NCBI RefSeq assembly: GCF_900496995.4
Contig: NC_044006.1
Span: forward strand, 18,870,214 to 18,934,213
DNA length: 64,000 nucleotides
DNA from: Aquila chrysaetos chrysaetos
Lineage: Eukaryota > Chordata > Aves > Accipitriformes > Accipitridae
Direction: 5' to 3'
Shown here: in pieces, positions 14,607 to 26,905 of the stretch
How positions within the stretch are numbered: position 1 is the first letter of the stretch
Layout: the number at the start of each line of letters is the position of its first letter
Notes under the pieces: generated by a model
Told to the model about the DNA's origin: nothing
Seen by the model: the letters and a program-made list of their open reading frames with translations, nothing else
The model's database searches: none
Program-made: the position numbers and the translations under genes

Positions 14607-14737
14607 GTCCTGTGTGACAGACATGTGTGAGTGCCCAGTCCATAAAAACTGCTACTGCGAGTCATTCCTGGCATACGCCCGAGCCTGTCAGAGGGAAGGG
14701 CTTAAAGTCCAGTGGGTACCGGAGCAGAACTGTGCAG
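14607..14737 (+). CDS. BMPER: BMPER penultimate coding exon (C8-type segment following the VWD domain)
   Basis: The exon is bounded by a pyrimidine-rich acceptor ending TTCTGCAG and a donor GTAAAG. Its 131 bases read as one base completing a codon, 43 codons, and one trailing base. The peptide starts [17 protein letters not shown] and ends QNCA, and I recognise it as the C8-like region that follows the von Willebrand D domain of BMPER. It carries seven cysteines, as expected of a secreted, disulphide-rich module. BMPER (crossveinless-2) is an extracellular protein that binds BMPs, and chordin, through N-terminal VWC repeats, and it tunes BMP signalling in vessels, cartilage and kidney. The last base G joins CC at the start of the next exon to make an alanine codon, so the two exons are phase-compatible. 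Read-through past the donor gives a longer open frame of no significance. Confidence 0.96.
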
Positions 14738-15767
14738 GTAAAGTGTTTTGGTACTGCTTTTTTTGTAAGCCAGTGCATAGGCTAACAGGCAAGTATCCTT
14801 TTACTGGTGGCAGAGGATCAAAAATGAACTGCCCAGAAAGGACTGGGATTGCACCAGCAGGGAAGTGGCATTCCGAGTTACAGAGAAAGACCTTACCAGG
14901 GAAGATTTTCAACCATCAAATATTAGAAATGTTTATTTCACTGCAAAACTTTTCACCTCCAATGACGCCTATCTTAATTTTATGTACTTCCAGGAAGAAG
15001 TAAATGCGTTTTTCTTTCAGGATATGTAAACAGTTGATTACAGATAACGTTTAAACTCCTTTGACCTCCTGCTAAAGCACAGTTTTATTTCCAGAGGCAA
15101 CATGCATATATCACTGCAGTAGGTTCAACAAGGGAAGAAGAGACAATGTACTTAAAGGGAATATTAAAATGCAAACCTGCATTAATTTTGGTACTTGGAC
15201 TAGATTCCCTGTGTGATTAGGACTGCATTAATTGCAAGTAATTGTGAGTAATTGTTTCCATGAGAAGTGGTGGCCTGTGGTCATGGGCACTTGAAGTAAA
15301 ATGCAATACTGCAGATGAATATTTCCCCTGATGATGGTCTCATTAATTTAGGACATTCTATAATGGCATCAGTTTGCCTGGAAATTTATTCAGATTTATG
15401 TAAAGCAATTGACGGTAGTTGGAAAAAAAAATGAGAGGATACTCAGTGCTGGTCAAAGAGCTATTACTCTGTGGTCCATTTTGGTGATTGCGTGTGGCTC
15501 ATGGTCTACTCTCTCAACTTCAATTTCCTTTTCTGTTGAAGGCACAATAGCAGAGATGGGTGAGTGACAGAGCAAATTGCATTTGATTGACTGTTCCCGA
15601 AAGGCTCATTTTTTTTTCTTATAAAGGAACAGAACAATCCAAACAGGGTGTCACTAAGTGAAAGCTCTATTCAAGGATGTGGTCTCAGACAGCAGTAATA
15701 ATGTATGTAATTTTAATCTATTGAGCTGGTAGCAGATCTATGCAGAACCTGAAACAAGCATCCTAAC

Positions 15768-15785
15768 TTTTTTTTTTTTTTTTTT
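15768..15785. repeat. Poly(T) run of 18
   Basis: Eighteen consecutive T residues. The flanks do not show a SINE body or a target-site duplication that I can see, so it is treated as a simple homopolymer. Confidence 0.85.
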
Positions 15786-16767
15786 GACCAAAGCACTTCA
15801 GACTGAGACCTCACTGTGGCAGATGATGTAAAAAGAATAAAAACTCCAGTCCCTGCCTTAAGGAGTTTATAGTTGGCATATCACGACTTAACCAATTGAG
15901 GCTTTTCACAATTTTTTCTGGCATTTTACCAAAGACAAGAAAAGTTTCTAAAGGCAAAATCAGTCATTGACAGAACATTACGAAGGAATTTAAACATATA
16001 TCCTCCATTAAAGCTAATGAAAAGTGTTTAAATCCACATGAGTTTTTTAATCTCAGCGCAGACTTCTAAAGGGAAAGGGGAAATCTTGTTAAGCAGAAAA
16101 TATAGATAAGCTGCATATGGTCTAGTAGCCTCAAAACACTTACTTTAGCATCCAATGTCAAACAAGTAGCACCGTCTTCTACTGTAAATCGTACAGTAAG
16201 CATTAAAGTGCATCCACTGCAATGTTACCAGTGGCCAGCATCAAGATTTTAATCTGTAGCTTACTTTTTTCTCCCCAAAACTTGTAGTTACAATTATTGT
16301 GTCCTAATTACCGATGAAAGTTCCTGGGTATGAAACAATGTATCTGTAATAACACTTCAGCGTTCTGTGACTTCCATTTCCTGCTTGACATTTCATAGCT
16401 GGTGGGATACTTGGAAGAGCTGTGTTCTGATGAAAACGGAGTATCCTTATTAGTAAAGTTAGGTTTTAATTATTCTTTTGTGTGTTATAAAACCAGATCT
16501 TGTGTGGTTACCAGTTCCTCTACTCTGATTGCTGTACACTTAGTTCATTTTTATAATCTTTAGAAAGATTGTGTTGTCTGGAGAGCCAGCCAAACAAGAT
16601 GCTCAGGAGGCTGAATTACATGTTGTGTTCCCTACATGGTCTTCCTCCTCCCCCAGTGAGGCAGCATACCCTCCTCTTAAGTCCTCTGTGAAATACTGCT
16701 GCTCAAGGTTTGCTGTCTTTTGAGGATGGCTTGGTAAGGGGAATGTCAGCTGTCATTTAACTGGAGG

Positions 16768-17070
16768 GGTGAAGAGAAGAAGCTAATGAGTAAGGAAAAT
16801 GGTTAGGGTAGGAAAGGGTTGGTGAGATCTGCACCAGAACTGAGAAGGTTTGGAAAGGAATATGGGTTTCCATGGGAAGTAGTGGGGAGTGAGACCTGTT
16901 AGGATGGGCACAGAAAGAAATATGATGTGTGAAGGAGAAGAAAAAAAACCAGGAGAGACAGTGTGAGGGAAAGAAGAAATAGGAAAAAGTGATACATGCA
17001 AGAGGGAAAGGAAAGGACACAAATGGAAGGAAGAGGTTTGAAAAGGAAAGGAGATAGAAAAAAGACTTTT
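16768..17070. repeat. Purine-rich strand (polypurine/polypyrimidine) tract
   Basis: About 300 bases have a strongly A+G-biased + strand, with many AGGAAA, GAAGAAG and GGGAAAGG words and only scattered pyrimidine interruptions. It sits inside the last BMPER intron. The pyrimidine-rich complement gives two long Ser/Phe/Pro frames that reflect composition rather than a gene. Confidence 0.7.
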
Positions 17071-20000
17071 TTTAGCCCAAGAAAGGTTAAGCAAGCAGTT
17101 TATAAAGTGAAATTAAGTAAACTGAAGTGGTGAAAGGCCTTGGGCCATAGTAATTTAACACTGAATTTCTGAGGGCACTGAGAGAAAGAAGACTCAAGGA
17201 TGGCAGAGGGCAATAACTCCCTGCCATGGGCATGACTACACAGGCAAGAAGAAAAAGCAGATATGGACTATAATAAAGTGCAAAGTGCACATGGTAGCAC
17301 TGATGTGCTGACATGCTCCAACAGCCTCATAAAAACTGAATAATTTTATCTTTTTGCTACGTGATCAGTTGAACTAGAGGAGGATGAGTGTATATCTGAT
17401 TTTGATTCTTCTCTCCTGGGTCCCCTCTTCTCTGCTGTAGAATTGTCTGGCCAAAGTCACTCTTTTTCCCTGTTATATGCTGCTTTCCTTTAATTGCTTT
17501 ATTCCATGTGAGTATGTATCAGAAGGCTATTCTGACTTTTCCGTGGAAACTCATTAAAAATTGAAAGTTGAAAAGATTAACACAAGTGTATCATTAGAAG
17601 GTCAGTGCCCAGAACTATTGCCTTCTACTGTGCTAGACAGAGATGTTTTGAATTGCAAGCACCATGAGTGACATTCAGTTTGAAAGTCCTACAGAACACC
17701 TCAAAAGCCCAAACGGTGCAACACCATCAGAAGCAGCAGGATGATTCATTGATGCACAAATATTAGCTCAGAAATTTCTGTGGAATCAGATTTACCAGAT
17801 ATCATTCACCAAGGGAATCCTTCAGCGGTTCCATGCTAGGTATTTCAGCTTTTGTATTGGGGAACAAGAATTCCTCCTAAATAATTACAGCCATGTCTAC
17901 AAAGACAGGCGCAGACAGATACAAGCCTTCTCTGTGAAACTGCCAAACTGGCTAGAATAAACCAGCTCTGGTCTGAAAACTGTATAGCCTTATTAGGCAG
18001 GGTTTATTAACTCAGGCACAGTGCTGTATTTATGTGACTATATGGCTTCTGGACTGGAGCTGACTATCATCCTGCCAGCTCAGAAAGCGGTCTGAGGAAG
18101 CTCACATCTGTCATGCCAAACACATGTTCTAGAATAAGAGTGGAAAAATCCTGTTGTGACTGGTAACATTGCAAAATGCAGTATTATTAGTAACTTTTGT
18201 ACTTTGGGGTTGGGTTTTTGACTGTTTTTGGTAGTGCACTAAGGAAGTTATTACTAACAGAGCTCAGTTCTTTAAGAGAGGAATTTGCCTTAAAAGACGG
18301 GTGCAAAGGCATCACTTCTGTTTTCCATGTTTACATGGTACTGATTCATTTCAGCAGTCCCTGGGAAGCCTGCTGCAGAATGTCTTTATTTTTATTTTTT
18401 AAACTGTTGATGAAGTGGAATGTTCTGGATCAATCACACCACATGTTAAGAACTGAAGCGCTCAACAATAAAAGCCATCCAAGGAACTTAAACAGCAGCC
18501 ATTGTATTCTTCTAATTTTTCCCTTGACAGCAAATTAATAATGCCATTATAGACTGCCTACAGCAGAAAATAAAAGTCGTCATATCTTCTGCATGGCAAC
18601 ATCTGAAGGAGAAGGAGGTGTTTTGACATACCACATAAATGTGTGATAGAGCAGAGCTGGGGAGTACTTACAGATGCCACGGCTGCCAAGGGCAGGCTGT
18701 AATATATTCTCATTTGCTCTGGGGCAGAGATGAGGAAGTGGAAATGAGACCTTGGCCAACTTTCCTCAAACCCACTGGCTGAGGCACCAAACAGAGCTCA
18801 GGTGGAACGAACAGGCCAGCTATCACTGCAGTAAAGCTTTGTGGGATGAAACCTGTGCAGCCTAAAAACTGAAGCTTGCAGACCTTTCTATGTGGAAACT
18901 GCATGTGCTGAAGCCTAGTGTTTCAGTTTGTGGTTGGTCAATTAGAGATCCTTTGAAGGGAAACTCATTCTCAGAGAAGAGGGACAAAAGCTTCTAGTAA
19001 ACAGCCCCCTCAAGGTAATTCACTTTGTGTGTGGACAGTCACTATCTGTCTTTGAACATCTTGGTCTACTTTTCTAGACAGTTAATACATTGTTTGCAAA
19101 GCTCCTGAGAGCTCTGCACATTTTCATTTCCCCTCTTACAGAGATTCAATCTCTATTCTTAACACACGACATAAGTGCAGAGCTTGTTGTGAATCTAACA
19201 TTTTACTGTACACTCAATATTGCTTGCATGTTTTTCCCACCTTCTAAATTTCCTGTTTCATTTAAATTTCATTTTAGTTATTCCTTTTGTTTGTTCCTTC
19301 TTCAATGTGCATGAAAGTTATCATGCCGAGCAAGATAGAAATGTAAAGCTGAAAAAAAGTTCTCAAAAGATCTATACCCACAAGCTGAATAAGACTATCT
19401 TGAACATTGCTGAAAGATGTTTTTTCAAACCTGTTCTAAAATTATGTTCAGTAAAAGATGTCTCACAGAGTTTTTAGGTAGCTTGCTCCGGTGCTTTCTC
19501 ATGCTTAAAGCTAGAAAGCTTTTTTTTCCTAATATCTAATATCTATCTAATACTCAGCTGTTGATTCTCTGTAACTCCAGGGTCATTTTCTGCTGTACTA
19601 TCCAATTTTTTGTTTGCTTATTTAATATCTGTGTCCTGAGAACTTTGTATGCATTCTTGCCGGACTTCTTTCTTCAGGGCTACTTTTCACATACATATGA
19701 ATGTGATAAAATGCATAAGAAGTAAAACTTGTAAGAAGCTGATGCTGTTTTGAAGATCACTTTGTTACTAGTGTAGAGGAACCCCTTAAATTTATGATGC
19801 CTTAGCACTAAGACTTCCATCCTGTGATGGATTATACATATTTAATCAATTTATTTCTGCCTATTTTCTCTTTATGAATACTAACAGTACTGTAATGGCA
19901 CTCTAAGGCCAATCCTCACAACAAAACAGCATTTTTCCATCCATAACAGAACTGTTCCTTAAAAAATCTGGACCTTCAATCTCTCTCAAAATGGAAGAAA

Positions 20001-20387
20001 CCTTCTCAATGCAACCACCTCTCTGTAAATAGCAAGAGATGATTCTGGATGCTTGAGAGTCCCTTACCATCTATAAACTATTTTATCAGTACTTGTTTTT
20101 GCCATCAGCACAGACGTTAGAAAGAATAACGGACTTTCATTTGCTATCGAACCATATATTATTCTCCATACTAAAAAGGCAGGATATAAAATGTGAAGAG
20201 TTTAAATATTGATCTGGAGGGGGTATAGTGCTTTTAGCTGAGGCCTCAGTGGTCTCTTGTGTTGGAAATGCATTGAACTGTCAACTACATAAGTCAATGA
20301 ATAGATACTGGAATCATTAAGTGCAAGAATCCTCATTCTCAGTGATCCCTTGGTAAAAATAGCATAAAGCATTGAAATAATTGATTT

Positions 20388-20404
20388 AAAAAAAAATTTT
20401 TTTT
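20388..20404. repeat. A9T8 self-complementary block
   Basis: Nine A residues are followed directly by eight T residues. This is a simple AT palindrome in the last BMPER intron. Confidence 0.8.
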
Positions 20405-20931
20405 GCTTTTGAAATGGTGCTACTGAATTAACAGCATTGTTTTGATTTGCTGCAATATTTGATGTATAATCTTAGGAACAGGAAGTCTGATGTGGTGAAT
20501 GACTCTCCTTTCTCCTCTTCTTTCTGTAGGAGTGGGACTAATAATAACTGTCTGTCCTTGTAAATGTTTCAGGAATCTTTGATAAAAGGCATTGTAACAA
20601 ATACATAAACAAAGTTAAGCCTTAAATATAAAGTATAGATAAAGTATATATAAAGTTTGTAGATAGAAACCTTGCCAAAGCCTTATATACTGTCAGCTGT
20701 GTTAAAATTCTCAAAAAGTTCAAGACTGCTAGGAACTTGATGCCTTTTTGATTAGAAATTTTGCTACCTTTATATTTGTGATGTAAAGTAGTGTTGCATT
20801 TAATATAGTGGAATCTCTTTACAAGTAATTTTTTCCTCTAGATGAGCATCATACCAAAATGTGCTTTTTTGATACTTGCAGTAGAAACCAAGCAAACAGA
20901 TATGTAACTTTCCTTGTGGGACTCTGTGTAA

Positions 20932-21147
<216 letters not shown>

Positions 21148-21269
21148 CATTAGTTCTCTTTCTGCGGACATTGATGTGGGTGGTCACTGACCCCTTTGAT
21201 GCTCACAGTCAGCGAAGGACTCCAGCTGTTTGTGTGCCGATTCTGCAAAGTACACATCTACTCACAGAG

Positions 21270-21450
21270 TGTAAATATACTCCTGTGTGTGTATTTATGT
21301 GTGTTTATGTATACAGACATGGCACCAAGAAAGATATATAAATGTATACTGTGTGTATGTAGATACACATGTCTATACACAAGTGCCCTAAACATAAGTA
21401 CAACCCATATATTTATATATATGTACACACACACAAATATACATCATTTC
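21270..21450. repeat. TG/CA and TA-rich low-complexity stretch in the BMPER 3' UTR
   Basis: Alternating purine-pyrimidine words (TGTGTGTATTTATGTGTG, TATATATGTACACACACAC) are clustered within about 180 bases. No single perfect long array is present, which suggests an old decayed microsatellite. Confidence 0.7.
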
Positions 21451-21547
21451 TATATATCATAGAAGGATGAATTATTATATGTATATTTTTTGCTATAAAG
21501 TTTATGTATTATTATTTCTAGGACCCTGATCTGTAAGTCATTGTATA

Positions 21548-21553
21548 AATAAA
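21548..21553 (+). terminator. BMPER: BMPER polyadenylation signal AATAAA
   Basis: A canonical AATAAA lies about 400 bases after the stop codon and is followed within 10-15 bases by a GTGTTTTT element of the kind that promotes cleavage. It is the first canonical hexamer after the stop. Confidence 0.85.
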
Positions 21554-21919
21554 CCAAGTGTTTTTAATATAATATAGTGGCATGAAAAGATTGGATGACT
21601 TTGCCATTGCACAAGTTTGTTGTTTCTGAGGAAACTTTTCTAGGGCCATAGCACTGCCAGACTGGATTAGTTTCAACACAGAACCTGGATTTACAGTTGT
21701 ACAGGAAACACATTTCTCTGGAGATGGAGGATTTATCTAGGAATATTTCACGCGTACCTTGGAGCTGCATAGTGATTGGTGACAGTGCTTAATCAGGCAG
21801 AGAAAGCTGAGGATCAGCTTTTATGCTTTACTGAAATAACTGTGCAAAACGATTTCCAAAGCTGGTTGGCCAACTGCCAACATAGAGATATTTCTTTCTG
21901 GAACGGCACCAAAGAGTCA

Positions 21920-21976
21920 GGGGCCAGATTTTCAAAAGTGTTTGGCACCCAGCAGCTCACTTTGAAAATTTGACCA
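21920..21976. repeat. Relic of an ancient palindromic amniote repeat (CCAGATTTTCAAAAGTG type)
   Basis: The left arm GGCCAGATTTTCAAAAGTG is followed by GCACCCAGCAGCTC and then an inverted right arm CTTTGAAAATTTGACC. This matches my memory of a widespread palindromic repeat in turtles, crocodilians and birds, whose centre reads like CCCATTGACTTCAATGGG; here the centre is deleted. I do not give a database name because I cannot check it. Confidence 0.6.
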
Positions 21977-24070
21977 CTTCCCATTTCATATCCTAATGCC
22001 CTGTCTCTGTTGTTGTGTTTGGCAGAAGCTGTGAATACACAATAAGGAGCCTGAAGAAAATATTCATATACATATTAGCCCCTTTAACATGTTGGAAACT
22101 GCTGGGTTTGTTTCATATTTCCCCCAAATACTATGCAGAAAGCAAATCCCACTGTGAATTGGAGTGTTTGATTTCAGTGTGCCTTAAAACATGAAATAAT
22201 GCCGGGTTTAGTAACTCATTTAATTTATCAGCATGGTTTAAAAGAAAGACAAATTCACCCAGCAAAAAACAGTAGAGAATGTCAAATGCTAATTGGAGAA
22301 CTGCAATTTATTTCCTTACTGGTCTTTTGCTTGAGGTTTACGAACATGTGGGCTCTGTGAAGTTTGCATGACTTTTGAAGTCTCCCAGAGGAGAAGCAAT
22401 AATATGGGATTTCATTAGAAACCGTTAAAAAAGCCATACAACTTTCTCAAGCCTGAAGGGAGGGGGGAGCTATTTTTCTTCCACTGGAAAACCTCTTGTA
22501 GAGCCTGATGGAACGGTCTCTGGAGATGACAGAAATCTTTGGGCATCTGATTTAGGTTTGTAATTAAGTAATATCCTCCCACACGGCTACATCCATTATG
22601 CCTTGCATTGAAACTGCACATTGTAATGCTTTGAACAATTTTCTCCTTTAATTCTTCACTCTCCAGGAAGTTTTGCAGGGTCTGAGTTTACAGTGAGTGA
22701 GTGGGTGCAACATACTTGGGTTATACAACCTCTCTGCGATCCTGTCCTGGAGGAAGATGCTGAGTGAGCCTGGTTAGCTTAGGCATCACACTATCCAAAA
22801 TGCTGTACCACCACAGTGCTAAAAAGAGCTGGGCAAATAATGCCAGAGCATTCCATGGATGTTTATCCAAATCTTAAATAAATTCAGCCTGATCTTTTTA
22901 TGTCCCCTTTGTGTTCATTTTCTTGGAACAATCAAATAATTCGGTTTTACTGGAAGAGAGGGTTTGAAAGCTGCACACGTAAGTGCACTGGGAAGCAGAA
23001 TTGCAAATGTGCAGATCCCATCAGAGCAGGAAACTAGAAGAGTTTTATGTGGCTCATGTGATAATTGAATGGCGAAGCTGAAATTTAGAACAATTTTGCA
23101 ATTGGTCCAAGGAGTTAAAATATAAAATGGCAGTCATTAAAATAATTTAAAGCATCAGTTAGACTGAAGAACATTTCAGCCTGTGAGCTTTTGATGCTGA
23201 CATACGGGGTCTAAACCATTAAAAAGGTTATTTGCCTAGCTCTAGTTTAGGATAGATTTTCATTACTGATAGGTTTTCATTACTTACTGCTCAGAGTTTC
23301 CAAAATAAAAATACAGGCAAAGTCAATTGCATACATGAACTGTGTATAGAACTGTCCTTCCCTTTTCTTCTCCTGACTGATAAAGGTGAGTGAAAGGTGA
23401 AGGGAGAGCCCTCCAGATCTCTCAGTCTACTGATTGCATTCAAGCAACACTTAACTGATGCCAGGTGAAGAAGTGACTCAGTCTATCTGTAGGACAGACT
23501 CTATTTTTAAATCTTAAAATGGTTCAGTTTAAAACCTGACCTACAGGTCATCTCAAAATGAGGACTTGTTCCTCGGTTTAGCTTTTTCACATCTGCCTAA
23601 TTAAGGGTAGCCCCCTGCTTTTTGCTTTAGTGATGTAGACTGAGGAAGAGAGGAAAGTGGTTTTCTCTCTAAGCTGTCTGATTGTGCCCTTTTGGTGCTG
23701 CAGAGCTTTTTCCTCCAAACTCCGCAGTTTTCAAGGCATCAGTAAGGGCTATCATCTGCTCAGTTCACATGTACAGTCTAAGGTAAAGGATTTCTGCTCT
23801 TCTAGAAATTGCCCCCAAGTTTCAACTTGGCACAGGTTTTATATCTGTATCTGTAGTTACCCTGTGCCCAACTGAGCTATTCAGACCAGATCAGTCCCAG
23901 CTGGGGCTGTCTCACTCTGCTCTCCTGTTTGCCTCTCTACTTTCAGGCTATTCAAAAGTTGAAAGTCTAGCCCAATGACATCAATAACAGCATTACAGTG
24001 GCCTCATACAGTTTGGGTTGCAGCCCATCTTCCTCCTTAGTGCAGCATTATCTCTAATTCTGCTGTCTTG

Positions 24071-24132
24071 GCTCATGAAATATTACCCCTAGGATGCTAG
24101 AGCCCATGAAATATTATCCCTAGGATGCTAGA
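24071..24132. repeat. Two-copy 31-bp tandem duplication
   Basis: The 31-base unit at 24071-24101 is repeated at 24102-24132 with two substitutions (T to C near the start, C to T in the middle). The shared core is ATGAAATATTA followed by CCCTAGGATGCTAGA. The near identity points to a fairly recent duplication. Confidence 0.93.
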
Positions 24133-24477
24133 CCTGGAAACTTCCTGCGTATCACTGGGGATTTATTTTTGAACAAAATTCACTGATAATGCAATTTTAG
24201 TATGCTAAATGTGTTTAGTATGCAGTAATGTGTTTTTAATAATAGCATAAGGTTGATAATACATATGGTATATTCACCATGCAAAACTGATGGTTGTCTA
24301 AGTATTGGTCTTGATTATGCTTATGTCAATTGGTGCATATAACTTTGTGACAATTTGTAAGGTGAAATATATTTGAAGGAGCAGAGGTTCCAACCAAAGA
24401 ATGATCCAAAAGGAAAGTCTAAGAAACAGCTCTGTAATGCAGGATGGGATCAAGGAAAGACTTGGATCAATAGCTTT

Positions 24478-24545
24478 GCCATTAACCTGCTATGTGTTCC
24501 CTGGCAAGTCATTTAATATTCTATACTTCACTGGGCAAATGCGGC
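24478..24545. repeat. Possible MIR/CORE-SINE-like relic (antisense)
   Basis: The segment reads ATTAACCTGCTATGTG, then CTGGCAAGTCATTTAATATTC. This resembles the antisense of the tRNA-derived mammalian-wide interspersed repeat core (CTGTGTGACCTTGGGCAAGTCACTTAACC). It is short and heavily diverged, so the assignment is tentative. Confidence 0.35.
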
Positions 24546-26784
24546 TCTGGGTTTATGCACCTTTTTTAAGTTTATGGATAGAAAATGCTCTAAAATGCCA
24601 TACATCACCAGGGGAATGTCAGCTGGTATTTTACCAATCTACTCAGGTCTGCTTTGCACCAGGTTGTCCCATATCTCCCATACCATCATTGCTTCAAAGT
24701 CAGCTTTTGGTTGGCATATGTGGAGGTCAAATACATTTACTTCCTCCTCATTTACTTTCAATTGTGTCTATTTTTGTCATATATATTGAGTTTTATAAAC
24801 CATGGAGACAAGCCATAGCCAAGCAGAGCAATTTGAATTGTAGCCCAAGACTCTGTAGGTACTCCCACATTTTCCAAGAACACCTTTCTTCTATAGAGTA
24901 AGGTATGCACTTGGAGCAAAAAATGAAAAGATTCTTAATATCCTACCCAAATGTGACCCCATCCTTGCATCACGTAAGCAGTTTCCAGTAGATAACCTAA
25001 AATACATAAGTTCTTCTCATCAGAGGCTTTCTGCTTTTTTTGAACATAGGATTCAAATACGGTTTGACACTGCTTGGCTTCCCCCTGACAGAACCTGACA
25101 TTTGCAATAGCTGGACTGATCTTGAATGACTGTACAGGGATACTTTTTTTTTGCCTTCATCAAAAGCAGACAAGGTTATATCAGAACTAACGGATATGAG
25201 AATAACAGCCCATGCATTTGCAGCTGGACAGACTGGAAAGAGAGGCAGTCAACAGCATTTAGCACTGAAGTGGTGAGATGTTTCAGGTATTTCAGGAACA
25301 GTCCTGAATAAAGGGGCATTATGCCAAGGTCTCAGTATTTGACAAACAGCAACTTTACATAATGCTGATCAAATGCTTGTTCTGCTATCCCTGATTTTAC
25401 CATTGTAGAAAGCCCTGTGGCAAGAGAGATGTTTCTGCTTCCTTACAGAAAAATTTCTAGTCTGCGCCTGCAAATTTTTCAGAACAAAGGCCTAACTGTG
25501 CTGCCATTACAGAATTCCTTCTCTCTCTGCGTAAAGGTGGTTGCACAGCTTAGGATTTCTAGTGCAATAATCACCATGACATCTGAGCACCAGAGTCTAT
25601 AACAACAAAATAAGATTCTCCTATGAATACGACGTAGCTCTTGATCTGTCAGATGGCCATGGCATGGTGTTTGAATGAAGATGGTACAATAATGTGAGGA
25701 AATAAAGAGGCAGGATGGCAGAATAAGGGTAAGAGGCAAATGAGAAAGAAGAAAGTAGTAATAGGATTTTTTTCCCTGTGGATGTTTTCCCTTCAAATGG
25801 TAAGAACTAAACTGAAACTGTTTTCTGACAAAGGCAAAGTACATCCATGAGCAAAAAACACCCCCACCAGCCACCCCAAAACCCCAAACCAACAACAGCA
25901 GAATCGTATATTGAGATCTGAATAGAACAGGTGTATATTGGTAGGTATACAAATCCATAATTGAAATAAAGTTATGAGCCTATATTCCTACTTCTCTCAT
26001 AATCCTTAAATCACAGTAGAAGAAGTCACCAAAGTTAAGGCAAGGGATCTTATTTCCTGGGCTGAGATGAGGCAAACATCTGCAGAATTTGGTTCTCATG
26101 CTTCCACTAGCACAACAAACCTGTTTGGTTTCCTCCGGGATATATGTTTTAGTGAACACACATCATTTCCCAGTCTACAACTGTCAGAACAAAGGCTACA
26201 AATGTACTTTTATAACTAGTCTTGTTGCTGGCTTTGAGATAAAATTGCAAGTTCCACCTACCTACTACTAGGAGGGCACAAGTTTTCTTTTTGACACAGC
26301 TTTTACCAGGCAGCAATATTGCTCAGCATCAAGCAGCATCTTAGAAACACGAAGCAATGTTAAATATGACACGCAGCATTGGCTATTTGCATGACTTTAC
26401 CCTTTTCATTGCAAGTTATGAGTTAATGCTAGCCCTGCACACAGGAGGAAGTTGGCTCTAATGGAGTGTGTATGTGTGGTGGGAGGGGGGTGGCATTGCA
26501 TAATTACCATTATCATTGATAGTGCTTTGTATTTCCCTAAGTGATGCTTATACCTGGGCATCAATATAATTTGGTTTTGCACATGAAAGTGAAATGATGG
26601 GAATGTAGGCATTTCCTCCCCAGACAGACCCACATTTTTTTCTTATCCAGTGGTGAAGAAATGCCTCAAAGCATGCTTCAAAGAATGGTATGTAAGCCTC
26701 ATAATGAACAGCTATGCAACAACCTGTTCACAGTGGTAATTTAGCCTTATACTCTGGCAGTAAGTGGTTGGTACTTTAATGACT

Positions 26785-26905
26785 CAATCGTTCAAAGCAC
26801 TTTACTATGTGCTTAAACTTTGAATAACCTCGTTTGCTTCAATGGGGCAACATACACTCTGACTTCTAACCACATGCTTAAATGGTTTGCTGGGTCAGGG
26901 CCAGG
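26785..26905. repeat. Relic of an ancient palindromic amniote repeat (CAAAGCACTTTA...ATGCTTAAATGGTTTGCTGG type)
   Basis: The block contains TTCAAAGCACTTTACTATGTGCTTAAACTTTGAA on the left and CCACATGCTTAAATGGTTTGCTGGGTCAGGGCC on the right. The centre is GCTTCAATGGGG. The arms are imperfect inverted repeats. This matches the layout I remember for an old repeat seen across amniotes, with arms around a CCCATTGACTTCAATGGG-like centre. Diverged; the family name was not verified. Confidence 0.6.

Larger units (their letters stand above)
21148..21575 (+). other. BMPER: BMPER 3' untranslated region
   Basis: The UTR runs from after the TGA to just beyond the AATAAA at 21548-21553; the exact cleavage site is not determined. 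It includes a TG/TA-rich low-complexity stretch at about 21270-21450 with TATGTGTGT, TATATATGT and ACACACAC words. The final 100 bases are AT-rich. Longer alternative UTRs using distal signals cannot be excluded. Confidence 0.8.

Noticed and set aside
14548-15003. 151-codon open frame spanning the BMPER exon
   Set aside because: Only 14607-14737 is exon; the rest is read-through into introns on both sides of good splice sites.
16757-17094. Two minus-strand Ser/Phe/Pro-rich frames of about 90-100 codons
   Set aside because: They are the complement of a purine tract; stop codons are depleted by composition.
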